Shown in pieces: positions 9,189 to 17,885 of a stretch of DNA of 64,000 nt. The translations under genes and the position numbers were made by a program. Source of the stretch: Sphingomonas abietis. GTDB lineage: Bacteria > Pseudomonadota > Alphaproteobacteria > Sphingomonadales > Sphingomonadaceae. Below the pieces are notes generated by a model. The model was given only the letters and a program-made list of their open reading frames with translations, had not been told where the DNA came from and ran no database searches. How positions within the stretch are numbered: the stretch's first letter is position 1; each line of letters starts with the position of its first letter. The stretch spans positions 1,488,001 through 1,552,000 of the forward strand of contig NZ_CP115174.1 of NCBI RefSeq assembly GCF_027625475.1. The letters are read 5' to 3'.

Positions 9189-9965
9189 TCAGCGAAGATA
9201 GAATTCGACGGGCACCGACAGTTCGATTTCGTCGGGGCGATCGGCAGGAATCTTGGGCAGCGGATCGGCACGGCGGAGCGTGTCGAGCGCTGCCTGGTCG
9301 AGATCGGCGAAGCCCGAGCTGCGCACCAGCGACGAGGACAACACATGACCGTCGCGGCTCATCCGGAACCGGATATAGGCGACGCCTTGCTGGCGGGCGC
9401 TCTTCGCCTCGCCGGGATAGCGCTGGTACTTCTGCAAGCGGGCGAGAACGCGGCCCTCCCACGTATCGGGCGTGTTGCTCGATACCTGTGGCGCTGGCGG
9501 CGCCGCCGCCGTCTTGGGCGCGGCTGTCTCCGGTTGCGGGGGCGCGGGATCGACCGGCTTGGTCTCGGGCGTTGGCGGCAACGCCGGGGTGGTGGCGATC
9601 GGGATGAGCGGATGCACGACCGGATCGACCTTTTGCGGCGTGTGCTGGCGCAGGTGCTTCTCGACCGGCTTGGGCGCCTCTTTCGGTTTGGGCGGCGTCT
9701 CGGGTGGCGAGGCGAGCGGGACCAGGCTCACCACGAGCGGCGCCGAGGGCGGCGGGGGGTTGAAATGATGCTCGAACGTCAGGAGCAGCCCGGCGAACGC
9801 CACGGCAAAGACCAGGCATGTGCCGAGAAAGCCGAATATCTTGTGTTCGGGCGGCGGGGCATAGGGATGCCGCTCGACCGGGAGTCGCAGCATTACAGGC
9901 AGCGTTTCGGCATCGTCGCGCACCTGGTGCGCATCGTCGCCGTTAGGGCGCACGGTGGCGAGCAT
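9189..9965 (-). CDS. tonB: TonB-type energy transducer
   Basis: 258 residues: a cytoplasmic N-terminus, one transmembrane helix (FGFLGTCLVFAVAFAGLLLTF), a long Pro/Lys/Glu-rich periplasm-spanning region, and a C-terminal TonB domain with RVLARLQKYQRYPGEAKSAR and VAYIRFRMSRDGHVLSSSLV ending at the C-terminus. It is the last gene of the receptor operon and probably energises that receptor. The start at 9965 overlaps the small membrane gene by 23 bp. An in-frame ATG at 10010 is an alternative. Confidence 0.92.
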   Translation of the reverse strand: MLATVRPNGDDAHQVRDDAETLPVMLRLPVERHPYAPPPEHKIFGFLGTCLVFAVAFAGLLLTFEHHFNPPPPSAPLVVSLVPLASPPETPPKPKEAPKPVEKHLRQHTPQKVDPVVHPLIPIATTPALPPTPETKPVDPAPPQPETAAPKTAAAPPAPQVSSNTPDTWEGRVLARLQKYQRYPGEAKSARQQGVAYIRFRMSRDGHVLSSSLVRSSGFADLDQAALDTLRRADPLPKIPADRPDEIELSVPVEFYLR

Positions 9966-10158
9966 GATGCGGCCTCCCTGTCGGGCGCAGGACGTGGCAC
10001 GCGATGACAAGCAGCGGGATCGCCAGCGCCGCCCACGACAGCCACCACCAGATGCCGCCTTCGCCGAGCAGCGCCGAGAGCAGGCCGAACACGGTCAGCG
10101 CCGCGAGGCAGATCGGCCAGGACCATCGACGGCGAAAGGTGGAGCGATGACGTTTCAT
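9943..10158 (-). CDS. Small two-helix membrane protein
   Basis: 71 residues with a basic N-terminus (MKRHRSTFRRRW) and two predicted transmembrane helices (about residues 15-32 and 38-58). The start overlaps the PepSY stop as ATGA, and the 3' end overlaps tonB. Small proteins like this recur between PepSY and TonB genes in alphaproteobacterial iron loci. The function is unknown; an accessory role with the PepSY protein is inference. Confidence 0.75.
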   Translation of the reverse strand: MKRHRSTFRRRWSWPICLAALTVFGLLSALLGEGGIWWWLSWAALAIPLLVIACHVLRPTGRPHHARHRAP

Positions 10159-11357
10159 TCCGCTGCCTCTAGCAGATCGAGGGGCGGCGCGGGCGCGTGC
10201 GGATCGCGTTGCGTCACGGCCAGCGTGCGCTTGCGCTTAGCCGCCCATAGATAGAGGCCGCTTGCCAGCACCACGATTGTCACCAGATCGAGCAGCGCCC
10301 AGATGACCTTGAGCGGAGTTCCGCCATAATCGCCGAAATGGAGCGGGCGGGAGACTTCCAGCGTACGCAGATTCCACGGCATCCGCACAATGGCGGTGAG
10401 CTTGCCGGTGCGGGCATCGATCAGGACAGGGCTGAACAGACGGCTGGTGAGCGGTGTGCTGCCATGCGCCCAAAGCAGGTAGTGATAGGGCGTGCCATCA
10501 TCGTCGCCGGGGAACACGATGCTGGTAACCACAGTACCAGGCAGCGCTTTCGAAGCGAGGTCTAGCGCGGCCTGGGCCGAGAATAATTGATCGGGGCGCG
10601 GCGGGGGCTTCCCCTGCCAAGGAGCGAGCATCGCGGCGACATCGGTCTGCTGCCACAGGGCAAACAACGGCGTGGACAACTCGTTCACCGTGCCGGTAAC
10701 GCCAACGATCACCGTCCATGCCAGTGTGACCACGCCGAGCAAGTTGTGCAGGTCGAGCCAGCGTAGCCGGCGGGAGCGACCGGTCCGCACTATGCCGAAG
10801 TCGAGGCGGCGCGTGAAGGGACCGTAAAGGACTACGCCCGACACAATGGCGGTCACAAACAGCAAGCCCATCGTGCCTAGGAGCAATTCGCCCGGCAGAC
10901 CCGCGAAAAGATCGCTATGAAGCCGGAATAGGAAGCCGGTTAAGGTCTGATCGCGCTGTCCTGGTCCGGACCGCTCGATGATGTGGCCGGAGTGCGCATC
11001 GAAGCGGACGAAATGCGCGAGCCCAGGGTTCGCCTTCACGGATGCGAAGGATGGCGCCATCCAAATGTATACTTCCGGTTCATCATCGTCGGCAAAGATC
11101 GAGGTAATGATCTCACCGGGATATACATGCTTCGCCTTATCAATGAGCCTATCAAGGCTCTCGTTCGGCGTTCCGGGCGGAACGGCAGCATACTCCATCG
11201 TCGGATTGGCCAGATCGTTGATCTGCTCGGCGAAGATCAACGGTAGGCCGGTCAGGCAAATGATGAGCAGGAATAATGTGCAGACCAAGCTGGTCCACAT
11301 ATGTATTCCTGCCCAGAATCGGACCAAATTCCGACTATGCAGAATGCCCCTGTTCAC
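10155..11357 (-). CDS. PepSY-associated transmembrane protein
   Basis: 400 residues with four main membrane helices (near residues 17-40, 155-178, 200-222 and 360-382) and PepSY repeats in the periplasmic loops (for example ESLDRLIDKAKHVYPG and AALDLASKALPGTVV). His residues sit close to the membrane in RLHSDLF and LDLHNLLG. The PiuB/PepSY_TM family accompanies siderophore receptors and some members act as ferri-siderophore reductases. It starts three bases after the receptor stop and overlaps the next gene. Confidence 0.9.
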   Translation of the reverse strand: MNRGILHSRNLVRFWAGIHMWTSLVCTLFLLIICLTGLPLIFAEQINDLANPTMEYAAVPPGTPNESLDRLIDKAKHVYPGEIITSIFADDDEPEVYIWMAPSFASVKANPGLAHFVRFDAHSGHIIERSGPGQRDQTLTGFLFRLHSDLFAGLPGELLLGTMGLLFVTAIVSGVVLYGPFTRRLDFGIVRTGRSRRLRWLDLHNLLGVVTLAWTVIVGVTGTVNELSTPLFALWQQTDVAAMLAPWQGKPPPRPDQLFSAQAALDLASKALPGTVVTSIVFPGDDDGTPYHYLLWAHGSTPLTSRLFSPVLIDARTGKLTAIVRMPWNLRTLEVSRPLHFGDYGGTPLKVIWALLDLVTIVVLASGLYLWAAKRKRTLAVTQRDPHAPAPPLDLLEAAE

Positions 11358-11360
11358 GGA

Positions 11361-13817
11361 TTACCATTTCGTCCGTACGCTGAACATGACGCTGCGCGGC
11401 TTGCCGTAATAGTTTCCAGACCATATTGCCGTGCCGCTCGACTGGGTACGAATGTAGCGGCGATCACCGATATTGTTGATCGTTAAGGACGCTTGCCAGT
11501 GGTCGTTGACGTCGTATCCCAATTGTCCGGAAAAGATCACATAGCCCGGAACACGCACAGGATCGTTATAGAGCGAGGAAGTTCCAAGAGCGCCGCCGCC
11601 GATACTCAAGCGATTCAAGGGCCCTGCTGCGAAACGATATTTCGTCCACAGCTTGAAATTCTGATGCGGCGTCGCTCCTGCGTTGAACGGCTGCCCTTGG
11701 TAGGTCGCATCTTTCACATATTTGGAATGCAGATATGTATAGCCTGCCGACAAGTCCCAGCCCGGCATCGGACTGCCGCTGATCTCAACCTCGGCACCCT
11801 TCGTTTCCACTTCACCGGAAGCGATATAGAATGCCGTCCCGGACGGATAGTTATAAGCGCGATTGCGGTCCTTAAGGTCGAACAGTGCTGCCGACAGGTT
11901 GAGCTTGCCGTCAAATTGCGTGCTCTTCACCCCGACCTCATACTGGTGGCCGGTTTCGGGCGGCAGCGCTCCGCCTGCCTGCGTCTCCACAGCGTTGGGA
12001 ATGAAGATGTCGGAAAAGCTGGCATAGAGCGAAACCGTTCGGGTCACATCGTAGACCAACCCTGCGTAAGGCGTGAGCTTGTGATCCACGTTGCTCAGCG
12101 GCTCACTGACATATACCGGCGCATCGCCGTAATTACCCGATGCGTAAGACGTACGATAGTGCGTAACGCGGCCGCCGAGGAGGAGATTTAATCCGTCCGC
12201 CAGGTTCGCCTTGATTTGGCCATACACGCCAAACTGCTCGATCTTTGTCCGGTAGTCGCCCGTGGGATCGTCGTGCGGATTAGGCACGACGGGATCGAAG
12301 ATGTTCGTCCCTATAATATCGGGCCCGTTGCCATATTGATCCATGGTGTTGGCCTGATCGTAGTTGGCACCGACCAGGATTTGATGGGTGCGACCGAAAA
12401 GCTCGAACGAGCCGGTGGCATTTACGTCTGCCGCGAACCAGCGGAAGCGTGTGAAATCGACGGATGTGAAGTAATCGACGATGTCGGTTTCCGGATCCAC
12501 CCCGCTGTCGGTCGATGCATAGCGGGCATCTCCGGAACTTTCCCTGTAGCGAAGGCTCGCTTTAACCTGCCAGTCGCCGCCCAATTTCTGCGTCAGCGCG
12601 CCGAAGACCTCCTTGGTGGTTTGCTTCATGAAGCTCCAGTCCGGATCGGGGTTATAGGATCGCGAAACGTTGAGCAGGCTCCCATCGGTATAAGCAGGCA
12701 AACCTTGGAAAATACCGTGATGGACGTCGCGTTGTATCGTGCCCGACAGTGACAGGAGCGTGTCGGGCGTCAGATCGGCCTCGATAATGCCGTAAGCCAT
12801 GCCCGAACGAGCATGCGAATTGTCATAGTAGAAATCTTGATTGGTGCCTGCCAGCACCGCCCTGCCGCGCACTGTCCCGGCCGCATTCAATGGCCCGGTC
12901 ACATCGACGTCAGCGTGGAAGTCGTTCCATGATCCGACGGAAAAGTCCCCTGAGGCCTGAAAGCTGTCCAGCGGCCGCTTGCGTACGAAGTTCACAACGC
13001 CGCCCGGAGCGCCCGATCCCTGAAGGAGACCAGCCGAGCCCTTCAGGACTTCGATCCGATCATACATGGCCAGATCGAATTGAGGCGAACCAAGATTGAG
13101 TGAAGAACTGGATGGAATACCGTCCTGCTCGGTGGTCAACGCGTATCCCCGAGCGTAGTATGTCGCGCCGAGATAGGGGTTCGCGCTGCCGCCCACCGTG
13201 ACACCGGGGACATAGCGCAGGGCATCTTCGATCGTGAACAAATTCTGATCGTCAAGCCGCTGGCGCGTCAGCACGGACACGGACTGAGGAATTTCCTTGA
13301 GCGGCGTCGGTGTTTTTCCGGCCACAGTGGCGGCGCGCGCTGCGTAGCTATGGGTGCCTTCCGAGATTGCGGGATCGGATGCAGCATTAAGCGGATTGCT
13401 GGAGGACTGCCCTTGTCCCTCGACGCGAACCGGCCCGAGTTGGACTGCGCCTGCCTCGGCCGTGGGGGCCGGTTCGAGCGTGATGGCGTTGGGGCCGGTG
13501 AACCGATAGGTCAGCCCGGTGCCGGACAGAAGCCGCGAGAGAGCTTCGGTTGGGGAGTAGGAGCCTGAAATCCCCTGCGTGCGGATGCCGTCGCCCAGCG
13601 CCGTCGTATAGCCAACCTGGATGCCGGACTGCTCGGTAAACTGCTGGAGCGCCGAAAGGAGTGGTTGCGCCCGGATGTTGAAGCTCGTGGTAGCGACAGC
13701 CGATTGCGCGTGTGCTGGCGTCGTGCCTGCAACCACCAGCGTCAGGGCACTGGTGCCGAGAACCAGCGCGCGCAGCGCACATAGAAATGGAAGGCGGCAT
13801 AGCGGCGCAGCGTGCAT
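11361..13817 (-). CDS. TonB-dependent siderophore receptor with STN signalling domain
   Basis: 818 residues. Order: signal peptide ending AHAQ, a secretin/TonB N-terminal (STN) domain (about residues 45-115, FNIRAQPLLSALQQFTEQSG), a plug domain (KEIPQSVSVLTRQRLDDQNL, then APGGVVNFVRKRP), and a 22-strand barrel ending in an aromatic-terminated strand (KPRSVMFSVRTKW). The STN domain marks a transducing receptor that signals to a FecR-type partner. That fits the adjacent fecR/fecI pair. It imports ferric siderophore using TonB; the ligand cannot be read from sequence. Confidence 0.93.
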   Translation of the reverse strand: MHAAPLCRLPFLCALRALVLGTSALTLVVAGTTPAHAQSAVATTSFNIRAQPLLSALQQFTEQSGIQVGYTTALGDGIRTQGISGSYSPTEALSRLLSGTGLTYRFTGPNAITLEPAPTAEAGAVQLGPVRVEGQGQSSSNPLNAASDPAISEGTHSYAARAATVAGKTPTPLKEIPQSVSVLTRQRLDDQNLFTIEDALRYVPGVTVGGSANPYLGATYYARGYALTTEQDGIPSSSSLNLGSPQFDLAMYDRIEVLKGSAGLLQGSGAPGGVVNFVRKRPLDSFQASGDFSVGSWNDFHADVDVTGPLNAAGTVRGRAVLAGTNQDFYYDNSHARSGMAYGIIEADLTPDTLLSLSGTIQRDVHHGIFQGLPAYTDGSLLNVSRSYNPDPDWSFMKQTTKEVFGALTQKLGGDWQVKASLRYRESSGDARYASTDSGVDPETDIVDYFTSVDFTRFRWFAADVNATGSFELFGRTHQILVGANYDQANTMDQYGNGPDIIGTNIFDPVVPNPHDDPTGDYRTKIEQFGVYGQIKANLADGLNLLLGGRVTHYRTSYASGNYGDAPVYVSEPLSNVDHKLTPYAGLVYDVTRTVSLYASFSDIFIPNAVETQAGGALPPETGHQYEVGVKSTQFDGKLNLSAALFDLKDRNRAYNYPSGTAFYIASGEVETKGAEVEISGSPMPGWDLSAGYTYLHSKYVKDATYQGQPFNAGATPHQNFKLWTKYRFAAGPLNRLSIGGGALGTSSLYNDPVRVPGYVIFSGQLGYDVNDHWQASLTINNIGDRRYIRTQSSGTAIWSGNYYGKPRSVMFSVRTKW

Positions 13818-13872
13818 ATCAATCCCTATCGCTCGGGCATCGCACCGCGCGACAGCCCCCGCATGCCCGAGC

Positions 13873-13891
13873 CAACGTGATTCTCATTAGC
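13873..13891 (-). promoter_or_regulatory. Candidate Fur box before the receptor
   Basis: Read on the minus strand, GCTAATGAGAATCACGTTG matches 13 of 19 positions of the classical Fur consensus by eye. It lies immediately downstream of the -10-like element at 13901-13909, so bound Fur would cover the start of transcription. Iron repression of the receptor is a reasonable inference. Confidence 0.45.
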
Positions 13892-13900
13892 AACAAGCCG

Positions 13901-13933
13901 CCTAAGACGTTTGCCAACGCCTTCGCCCTAACC
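13901..13933 (-). promoter_or_regulatory. FecI-type ECF promoter candidate for the receptor operon
   Basis: On the minus strand, GGTTAGGGC (-35-like) is followed by CGTCTTAGG (-10-like). The same pair, with the same 24-bp start-to-start spacing, occurs before fecR at 14967-14999. The core GGCAAACGTCTTAGGC is identical. Duplication of an otherwise unrelated stretch before the two genes expected to answer to the local sigma factor argues for a shared ECF promoter. Confidence 0.6.
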
Positions 13934-13964
13934 CCCCAGCGCAAATATTTTTGAATAGCGGCGA

Positions 13965-14927
13965 TCAGCGCCTGATGATCGCCACGCCTGCGGGCAGTGT
14001 CGCGACACGAAGCCTGGCCATATGCGCAAGGGTTTGCAGCGCTACGTCGGGGGCATCCGTGCGGAACACGCCGCTGACCTTGGGCTGGCCCGACGTATCG
14101 GCGAGCGTCAAGGTAAGACCGGGCCGATAACGCGCGACCTCCGCGATGGCGTCGCTGACCGAGCGGCCGTCGATGACGATCAGCCCGCGCCGCCAAGCGG
14201 CGATGTTGTCCGCCGTGGCCGGTGTCAGACGTTCGACGTGGCCGCTGCTCGCATAGCGGACCCGGCCGAGCGCGTGGACCAGCAGCCCATCACCGCTCTC
14301 GGATGCGGCAACCCGCACTACGCCCTTGGTGACGCCGACCGTTACGTCATCATCGTCCCGGCTGACCTCGAAGGCGGTGCCAACGTCCTGCGTCACGCCG
14401 CCCAGGGCCGCGACCCGGAACGGCCGCGCGTCATCGTGCTTCACATCGAACCATGCGCGCCCCCGCAACAGCTTGATGCGGCGTTCGTCGGGCCCGAAGC
14501 GGATCGCTATCGCTGCATCGGTGTCGAGCATTGCAGTCGAGCCATCCGGGAGCGCGATGGTCCGGACTTCGCCCGTCACGGCCATCTGATCGGCTTGCAG
14601 ATGCACGACAGCGTTGGGTGTCGCCAGAACGATCGCGGCAGCAGCGACCGCCGCTGCCAGGGTCCGGCGAGGCGTGATCGCGTGGACCCATGCGGGCCGT
14701 GTCGATCGCCGGGGCGGGGGCGGTGTGCTTGCGAACGCGGCTTCTTTGCCTTCGAGGCTTTGCCAAAGAGCGCGCTCGCGATCGAACGCGGCGCGATGTT
14801 CCGGCGCTGCCGCCAGCCATGCCTTGAACGCGGACATTTCCTTAGCCTCTATCTCGCCCGAGGCGAGGCGCGCCACCCAATGTTCGGCCTGCTCGGCCAA
14901 ACGGACATCCAGCGACGGTTTTGTCAT
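13965..14927 (-). CDS. fecR: FecR-family anti-sigma factor / sigma regulator
   Basis: 320 residues: an N-terminal cytoplasmic sigma-binding region with the DUF4880 pattern (AEQWVARLASGEIEAKEMSAFKAWLAAAPEHRAAFD), one membrane helix near residues 90-108, and a periplasmic FecR domain (GEVRTIALPDGSTAMLDTDA) with a C-terminal STN-like tail. It should pass the receptor signal to FecI. It lies between the receptor and fecI and has its own promoter-like element upstream. Confidence 0.92.
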   Translation of the reverse strand: MTKPSLDVRLAEQAEHWVARLASGEIEAKEMSAFKAWLAAAPEHRAAFDRERALWQSLEGKEAAFASTPPPPRRSTRPAWVHAITPRRTLAAAVAAAAIVLATPNAVVHLQADQMAVTGEVRTIALPDGSTAMLDTDAAIAIRFGPDERRIKLLRGRAWFDVKHDDARPFRVAALGGVTQDVGTAFEVSRDDDDVTVGVTKGVVRVAASESGDGLLVHALGRVRYASSGHVERLTPATADNIAAWRRGLIVIDGRSVSDAIAEVARYRPGLTLTLADTSGQPKVSGVFRTDAPDVALQTLAHMARLRVATLPAGVAIIRR

Positions 14928-14966
14928 CAGCCCCTTTCTTGGCGCGTAGGGTGAATGGCTTGGTCG

Positions 14967-14999
14967 CCTAAGACGTTTGCCGATGATGCTGCCCTAACC
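14967..14999 (-). promoter_or_regulatory. FecI-type ECF promoter candidate before fecR
   Basis: This is the second copy of the motif at 13901-13933: GGTTAGGGC and CGTCTTAGG on the minus strand, with identical spacing, about 40 bp upstream of the fecR start. Its presence between fecI and fecR suggests that fecR can be transcribed by the sigma factor separately from fecI. Confidence 0.6.
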
Positions 15000-15021
15000 C
15001 CCCTTGCAAAATAAATCGCTA

Positions 15022-15528
15022 TCACTCTCCGTCACGCGCTCTTCGTAGGATCGCCAGCGCGCGGCGGACATGCTTTTCGACCGTGGTGACGGAAACCCCT
15101 TGGTGGGCCGCGACCTCGCTCTGGCGCAGCCCTTCAAAGCGATGCAGCCGAAAAATGCTCTTCGTCGGTTCAGGCAGTGTGGCGGCCGCCTTAAGCACGC
15201 GCGCCAGTTCGATATTCAGGCTGGCCGCCTGCTCCGGGTCGGGCGGCGCAAGTTCACTCCATAAGAGCGCCTGCGCTTCCGCCTGCATCCTGGCGCGGCT
15301 CTGTTCGGCGCGGACGTGATCCACCGCCAGGTTGGAAGCGAGCCGGAACAGGAACGATCGCTTGTTGTTAATTGGCGGATCATCCTCGACCCGCTGGACG
15401 CGCAGATAGAGGCTTTGCGCGACATCCTCCGCCACCGGCTCGCTACCGACGATCCGGGCGAGCCGGCGCACGAGCATCGGGCGCTCGGCGATCAGCATAC
15501 GGGACAGGGCAACGGCGTTCGTCGGCAT
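15022..15528 (-). CDS. fecI: FecI-like ECF sigma factor
   Basis: 168 residues with region 2 (LARIVGSEPVAEDVAQSLYL, then RSFLFRLASNLAVDHVRAEQ) and region 4 (LPEPTKSIFRLHRFEGLRQSEVAAHQGVSVTTVEKHVRRAL). Both regions are complete and the length is typical. It heads the iron locus. A near-perfect palindrome just upstream probably makes it Fur-repressed, and it should drive the two duplicated promoters before fecR and the receptor. Confidence 0.93.
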   Translation of the reverse strand: MPTNAVALSRMLIAERPMLVRRLARIVGSEPVAEDVAQSLYLRVQRVEDDPPINNKRSFLFRLASNLAVDHVRAEQSRARMQAEAQALLWSELAPPDPEQAASLNIELARVLKAAATLPEPTKSIFRLHRFEGLRQSEVAAHQGVSVTTVEKHVRRALAILRRARDGE

Positions 15529-15547
15529 AGCGTGGGCCTTAGCCCAG

Positions 15548-15566
15548 GTTGCGAATTATTCGCAAC
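15548..15566. promoter_or_regulatory. Fur-like palindrome before fecI
   Basis: GTTGCGAATTATTCGCAAC is a perfect 19-bp palindrome around a single central base, 20 bp upstream of the fecI start. Its core GAATNATTC matches the Fur-site core known from several Proteobacteria. Iron repression of fecI is the natural reading. Confidence 0.6.
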
Positions 15567-15676
15567 AATGACTCGGATGGGCTAAGAAGGGCGTCGCAGC
15601 CCTGCAATCCCGCCCGGCGTACTACGCTAATTCCGCAATCCCCCGCCGCTTCCCGCCGTGCCTACGATTTCGAAAA

Positions 15677-15700
15677 TGGCGCGCCCGGAAAGATTCGAAC
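15677..15700 (-). other. 3' end of a tRNA-Arg gene (old attachment-site scar)
   Basis: On the minus strand, GTTCGAATC is followed by CTTTCCGGGCGCGCCA. That is a T-loop, the 3' side of the T-stem, an acceptor strand CGGGCGC, discriminator G and CCA, as in bacterial tRNA-Arg. The 5' side of the T-stem and everything before it are missing. Duplicated tRNA 3' ends are left by integrase-mediated insertion. The rest of the gap 15567-15890 holds no gene that I can support. Confidence 0.55.
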
Positions 15701-15890
15701 TATTTGCTGGTCGTGAAGATACCTGAGTGAGTTTCGTCCGCTTAGAGGTAGCGCCGATCCGCGACTGAGCGTCCCACTTTGAGGCGGAAAGCCAACCGGC
15801 TGGTTTGCGCGACACGAAGGGCGGGGTTCAGCAAGAGCCGCCGCTCACGTTAACAACGCTGAATGTCTTGAGCTGGTCGGCGCCGGCCGG

Positions 15891-16778
15891 TTAACGCCCC
15901 TCCTGCACAAGCCAGTCGACGAACTCCGATAACTTGCCTTGTCGATCGGCATGATCGGGTACGACTGCCACATAGCCGGTGCGTCGAACCTGGATTTGCG
16001 GAAGCGGCGTTGCGAGCTTGCCGGCTGCAACATCGATCGCGAGCATCGGGAGCGGGCCAATGCCGATTCCAAGTCCGTCTTCGACCGCCTGCCGGGTGAC
16101 GAAGAAATGATCGAAGGTCTGCCGCGGATGAGAGGCCAGGTGTGACAGCCCGGCCGCGTCTAACCAGTTGATCCAGTCGTCAGCGCGCGTCTCGCTCGCC
16201 AGCAGCGTATGCCCTTCGATGTCGGCAGGAGACCGGATCGGCCGTCGCTCCAACAACGCAGGGCTGGCAATGAGCGTATCAACGTCGTCGAGTATCGGGA
16301 CGGCGCGGTGGTGCGGCCATGCGTTATCGCGCGATTGCCCGCGCCGTATCGCGACATCGAACCCGCCCCGCAAATCATCGAGCACGGTCGAAACGGTGCT
16401 CACAACCACCTCGACATGAGGCTGGTCTATATGGAAGCGATCGAGCCGGGGGATGAGCCAGCGCATCGCGAAGCTGGTCGGCGCGCTGACGCGTAAGATG
16501 CGCCGCGCGGTGGGACGCCCGCACGCCTCCGCCGCTCGCGCGACGCGATCAAAGGCATGGCCGACCTCATCTGCGAACATGCTGGCGATCGGCGTTGCCA
16601 CCATCCGCCGACCATCGCGACGAAACAGCGACTGCCCGAGCCACGCCTCCAGCGTCGCGACATGTCGGCTGACTGCGCCGTGAGTGAGGCCCAGCTCGGT
16701 CGCGGCGGCCGAGTAGCTGCCCGTTCGCGCGGCGACCTCGAATACGCGCAAGGCATTGAGAGGCGGAAGCGAACGCAT
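15891..16778 (-). CDS. LysR-family regulator, GcvA-like
   Basis: 295 residues, beginning MRSLPPLNALRVFEVAARTGSYSAAA as in the GcvA/AmpR branch, with HTH LTHGAVSRHVATLE and a full effector domain from about residue 90. It lies between the tRNA-Arg scrap and the conjugation remnants with no divergent partner, so its target is unclear. It may be cargo of a decayed integrative element. Confidence 0.9.
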   Translation of the reverse strand: MRSLPPLNALRVFEVAARTGSYSAAATELGLTHGAVSRHVATLEAWLGQSLFRRDGRRMVATPIASMFADEVGHAFDRVARAAEACGRPTARRILRVSAPTSFAMRWLIPRLDRFHIDQPHVEVVVSTVSTVLDDLRGGFDVAIRRGQSRDNAWPHHRAVPILDDVDTLIASPALLERRPIRSPADIEGHTLLASETRADDWINWLDAAGLSHLASHPRQTFDHFFVTRQAVEDGLGIGIGPLPMLAIDVAAGKLATPLPQIQVRRTGYVAVVPDHADRQGKLSEFVDWLVQEGR

Positions 16779-16971
16779 GACATGTGATTAAAGCTGACGG
16801 GTATCGTGATCAACCACCGGCTATTCCCAAAAATGGCGCGGGTTTAAAGCCCGACGCCGGAGGTTCGCTTGGATACAGCCCGCACATTGCCAACCCGCCT
16901 CGGCCGGGAAACGTTCGACCGCACCAAGTCGCGTAACCTGCTGGCGGCCTGCATCGTCCAGCCTCGACAAT

Positions 16972-17274
16972 ATGCCGGCGACTGATCCGTCAGGCTATGC
17001 CGGCCTGCAGGACAAGGTCGACTTCCATACCTGGCAGTTGCTCAAGGGCGTGGCGATCTCCACGCTGCTCGGGATCGGCTCGGATTTGCAGTTCAGAGGC
17101 AACGGTGGTCTCGTTGAAGCGATCCGACAATCGGCCACGCAGAATGTCTCGCGCGCCGGCGACGCTTTGACCGCCAAGGCTCTAGACATTCAGCCGACCC
17201 TGACGATCCGGTCCGGCGCGCCGGTCCGGCTGGTGGTCGACAAGGACCTGATCCTCACACCCTGGCATGGATAG
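16972..17274 (+). pseudogene. trbI: TrbI C-terminal fragment (conjugative transfer)
   Basis: About 100 residues matching the end of TrbI/VirB10: DPSGYAGLQDKVDFHTWQLLKGVAISTLLGIG, then QNVSRAGDALTAKALDIQPTLTIRSGAPVRLVVDKDLIL. TrbI is normally about 350-450 residues and bridges both membranes in the mating channel. The N-terminal three quarters and all other trb genes are absent upstream, so this is a deletion remnant of an ICE. The apparent ATG is internal to the former gene. Confidence 0.8.
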
Positions 17275-17283
17275 GAGGCCGCA

Positions 17284-17526
17284 TTGGAAAAGATCAAACT
17301 ACCCAAATTGCCCGAACGGACCCCTTCGAAGCTGACGATCAACGTCATGCCCGACCTGGCCGACGCCCTTGCGGACTACGCGATCTTCTATCGCGCGTCT
17401 TACGGTCTGGAGGAGCCCGTCAGCGAGATCATACCGGCCATGCTACGGGCTTTCGTGGACGGTGACCGTAGCTTTCAAAAGGCTCGCAACGGGCTTCGTC
17501 AGCGCGACGGGGAGATAGCCAGGTGA
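17284..17526 (+). CDS. DUF2274 protein (trb-operon tail gene)
   Basis: 80 residues from a TTG start with AGGAGG upstream: KLPKLPERTPSKLTINVMPDLADALADYAIFYRASYG, then EIIPAMLRAFVDGDRSF, the DUF2274 pattern. This family is almost always found directly after trbI in alphaproteobacterial conjugative elements, as here. It looks intact, but its operon is gone. The function is unknown. Confidence 0.8.
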   Translation: MEKIKLPKLPERTPSKLTINVMPDLADALADYAIFYRASYGLEEPVSEIIPAMLRAFVDGDRSFQKARNGLRQRDGEIAR

Positions 17527-17747
17527 CACCCGCGCAAAAACGTCGTGGAGACTCGCCTCCGCATGAACGGCTCGCAGTGCGAATTCCTCAAGCTGCTCAA
17601 CTGATCGGGGTTGGCCGGACCACGCTGTACGAGCTCATCGCCTGCGGCGACCTGGAAACGATCAGGATCGGTCGATCGAGGTTGATCCCAATGGTTGCGC
17701 TCCGTGCCCTTATCGAACGTCGGCGCGCTAGCGGTCCACCGTCGTAG
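17523..17747 (+). CDS. Small HTH protein, excisionase/AlpA-like
   Basis: 74 residues with an excisionase-type winged HTH: RIPQAAQLIGVGRTTLYELIACGDLETIRIGRSRLIP. It overlaps the DUF2274 stop by 4 bp. Such proteins act as recombination directionality factors or small regulators in ICEs. Here it lies about 220 bp from a tRNA-Lys attachment fragment and about 140 bp from a cluster of short repeats that could be its sites. An excision role is inference. Confidence 0.75.
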   Translation: MTPAQKRRGDSPPHERLAVRIPQAAQLIGVGRTTLYELIACGDLETIRIGRSRLIPMVALRALIERRRASGPPS

Positions 17748-17885
17748 TTGAAGATCACGATGTCTGGTCGGACCGATGCAGGTCGGTTGCTGGGACAGAC
17801 CACATCCGTGAGATGGGCCTGTCTTCCTGGCTATAGGGTCGTCCGCCCTCGTGCGGGTTCGTCCGCCCATTACCAGGCAACGGGT

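Noticed and set aside
9135..10007. 290-residue plus-strand frame
   Set aside because: It is antisense to tonB, which has a full TonB C-terminal domain. The frame is a shadow of the Pro-rich coding strand.
14022..14954. 310-residue plus-strand frame
   Set aside because: It is antisense to fecR and has low-complexity Arg/Asp composition.
15677..15700. An intact tRNA-Arg gene
   Set aside because: Only the T-loop, the 3' side of the T-stem, the acceptor 3' strand and CCA are present. The 5' T-stem, anticodon and D arms are missing, so it is a scar, not a gene.
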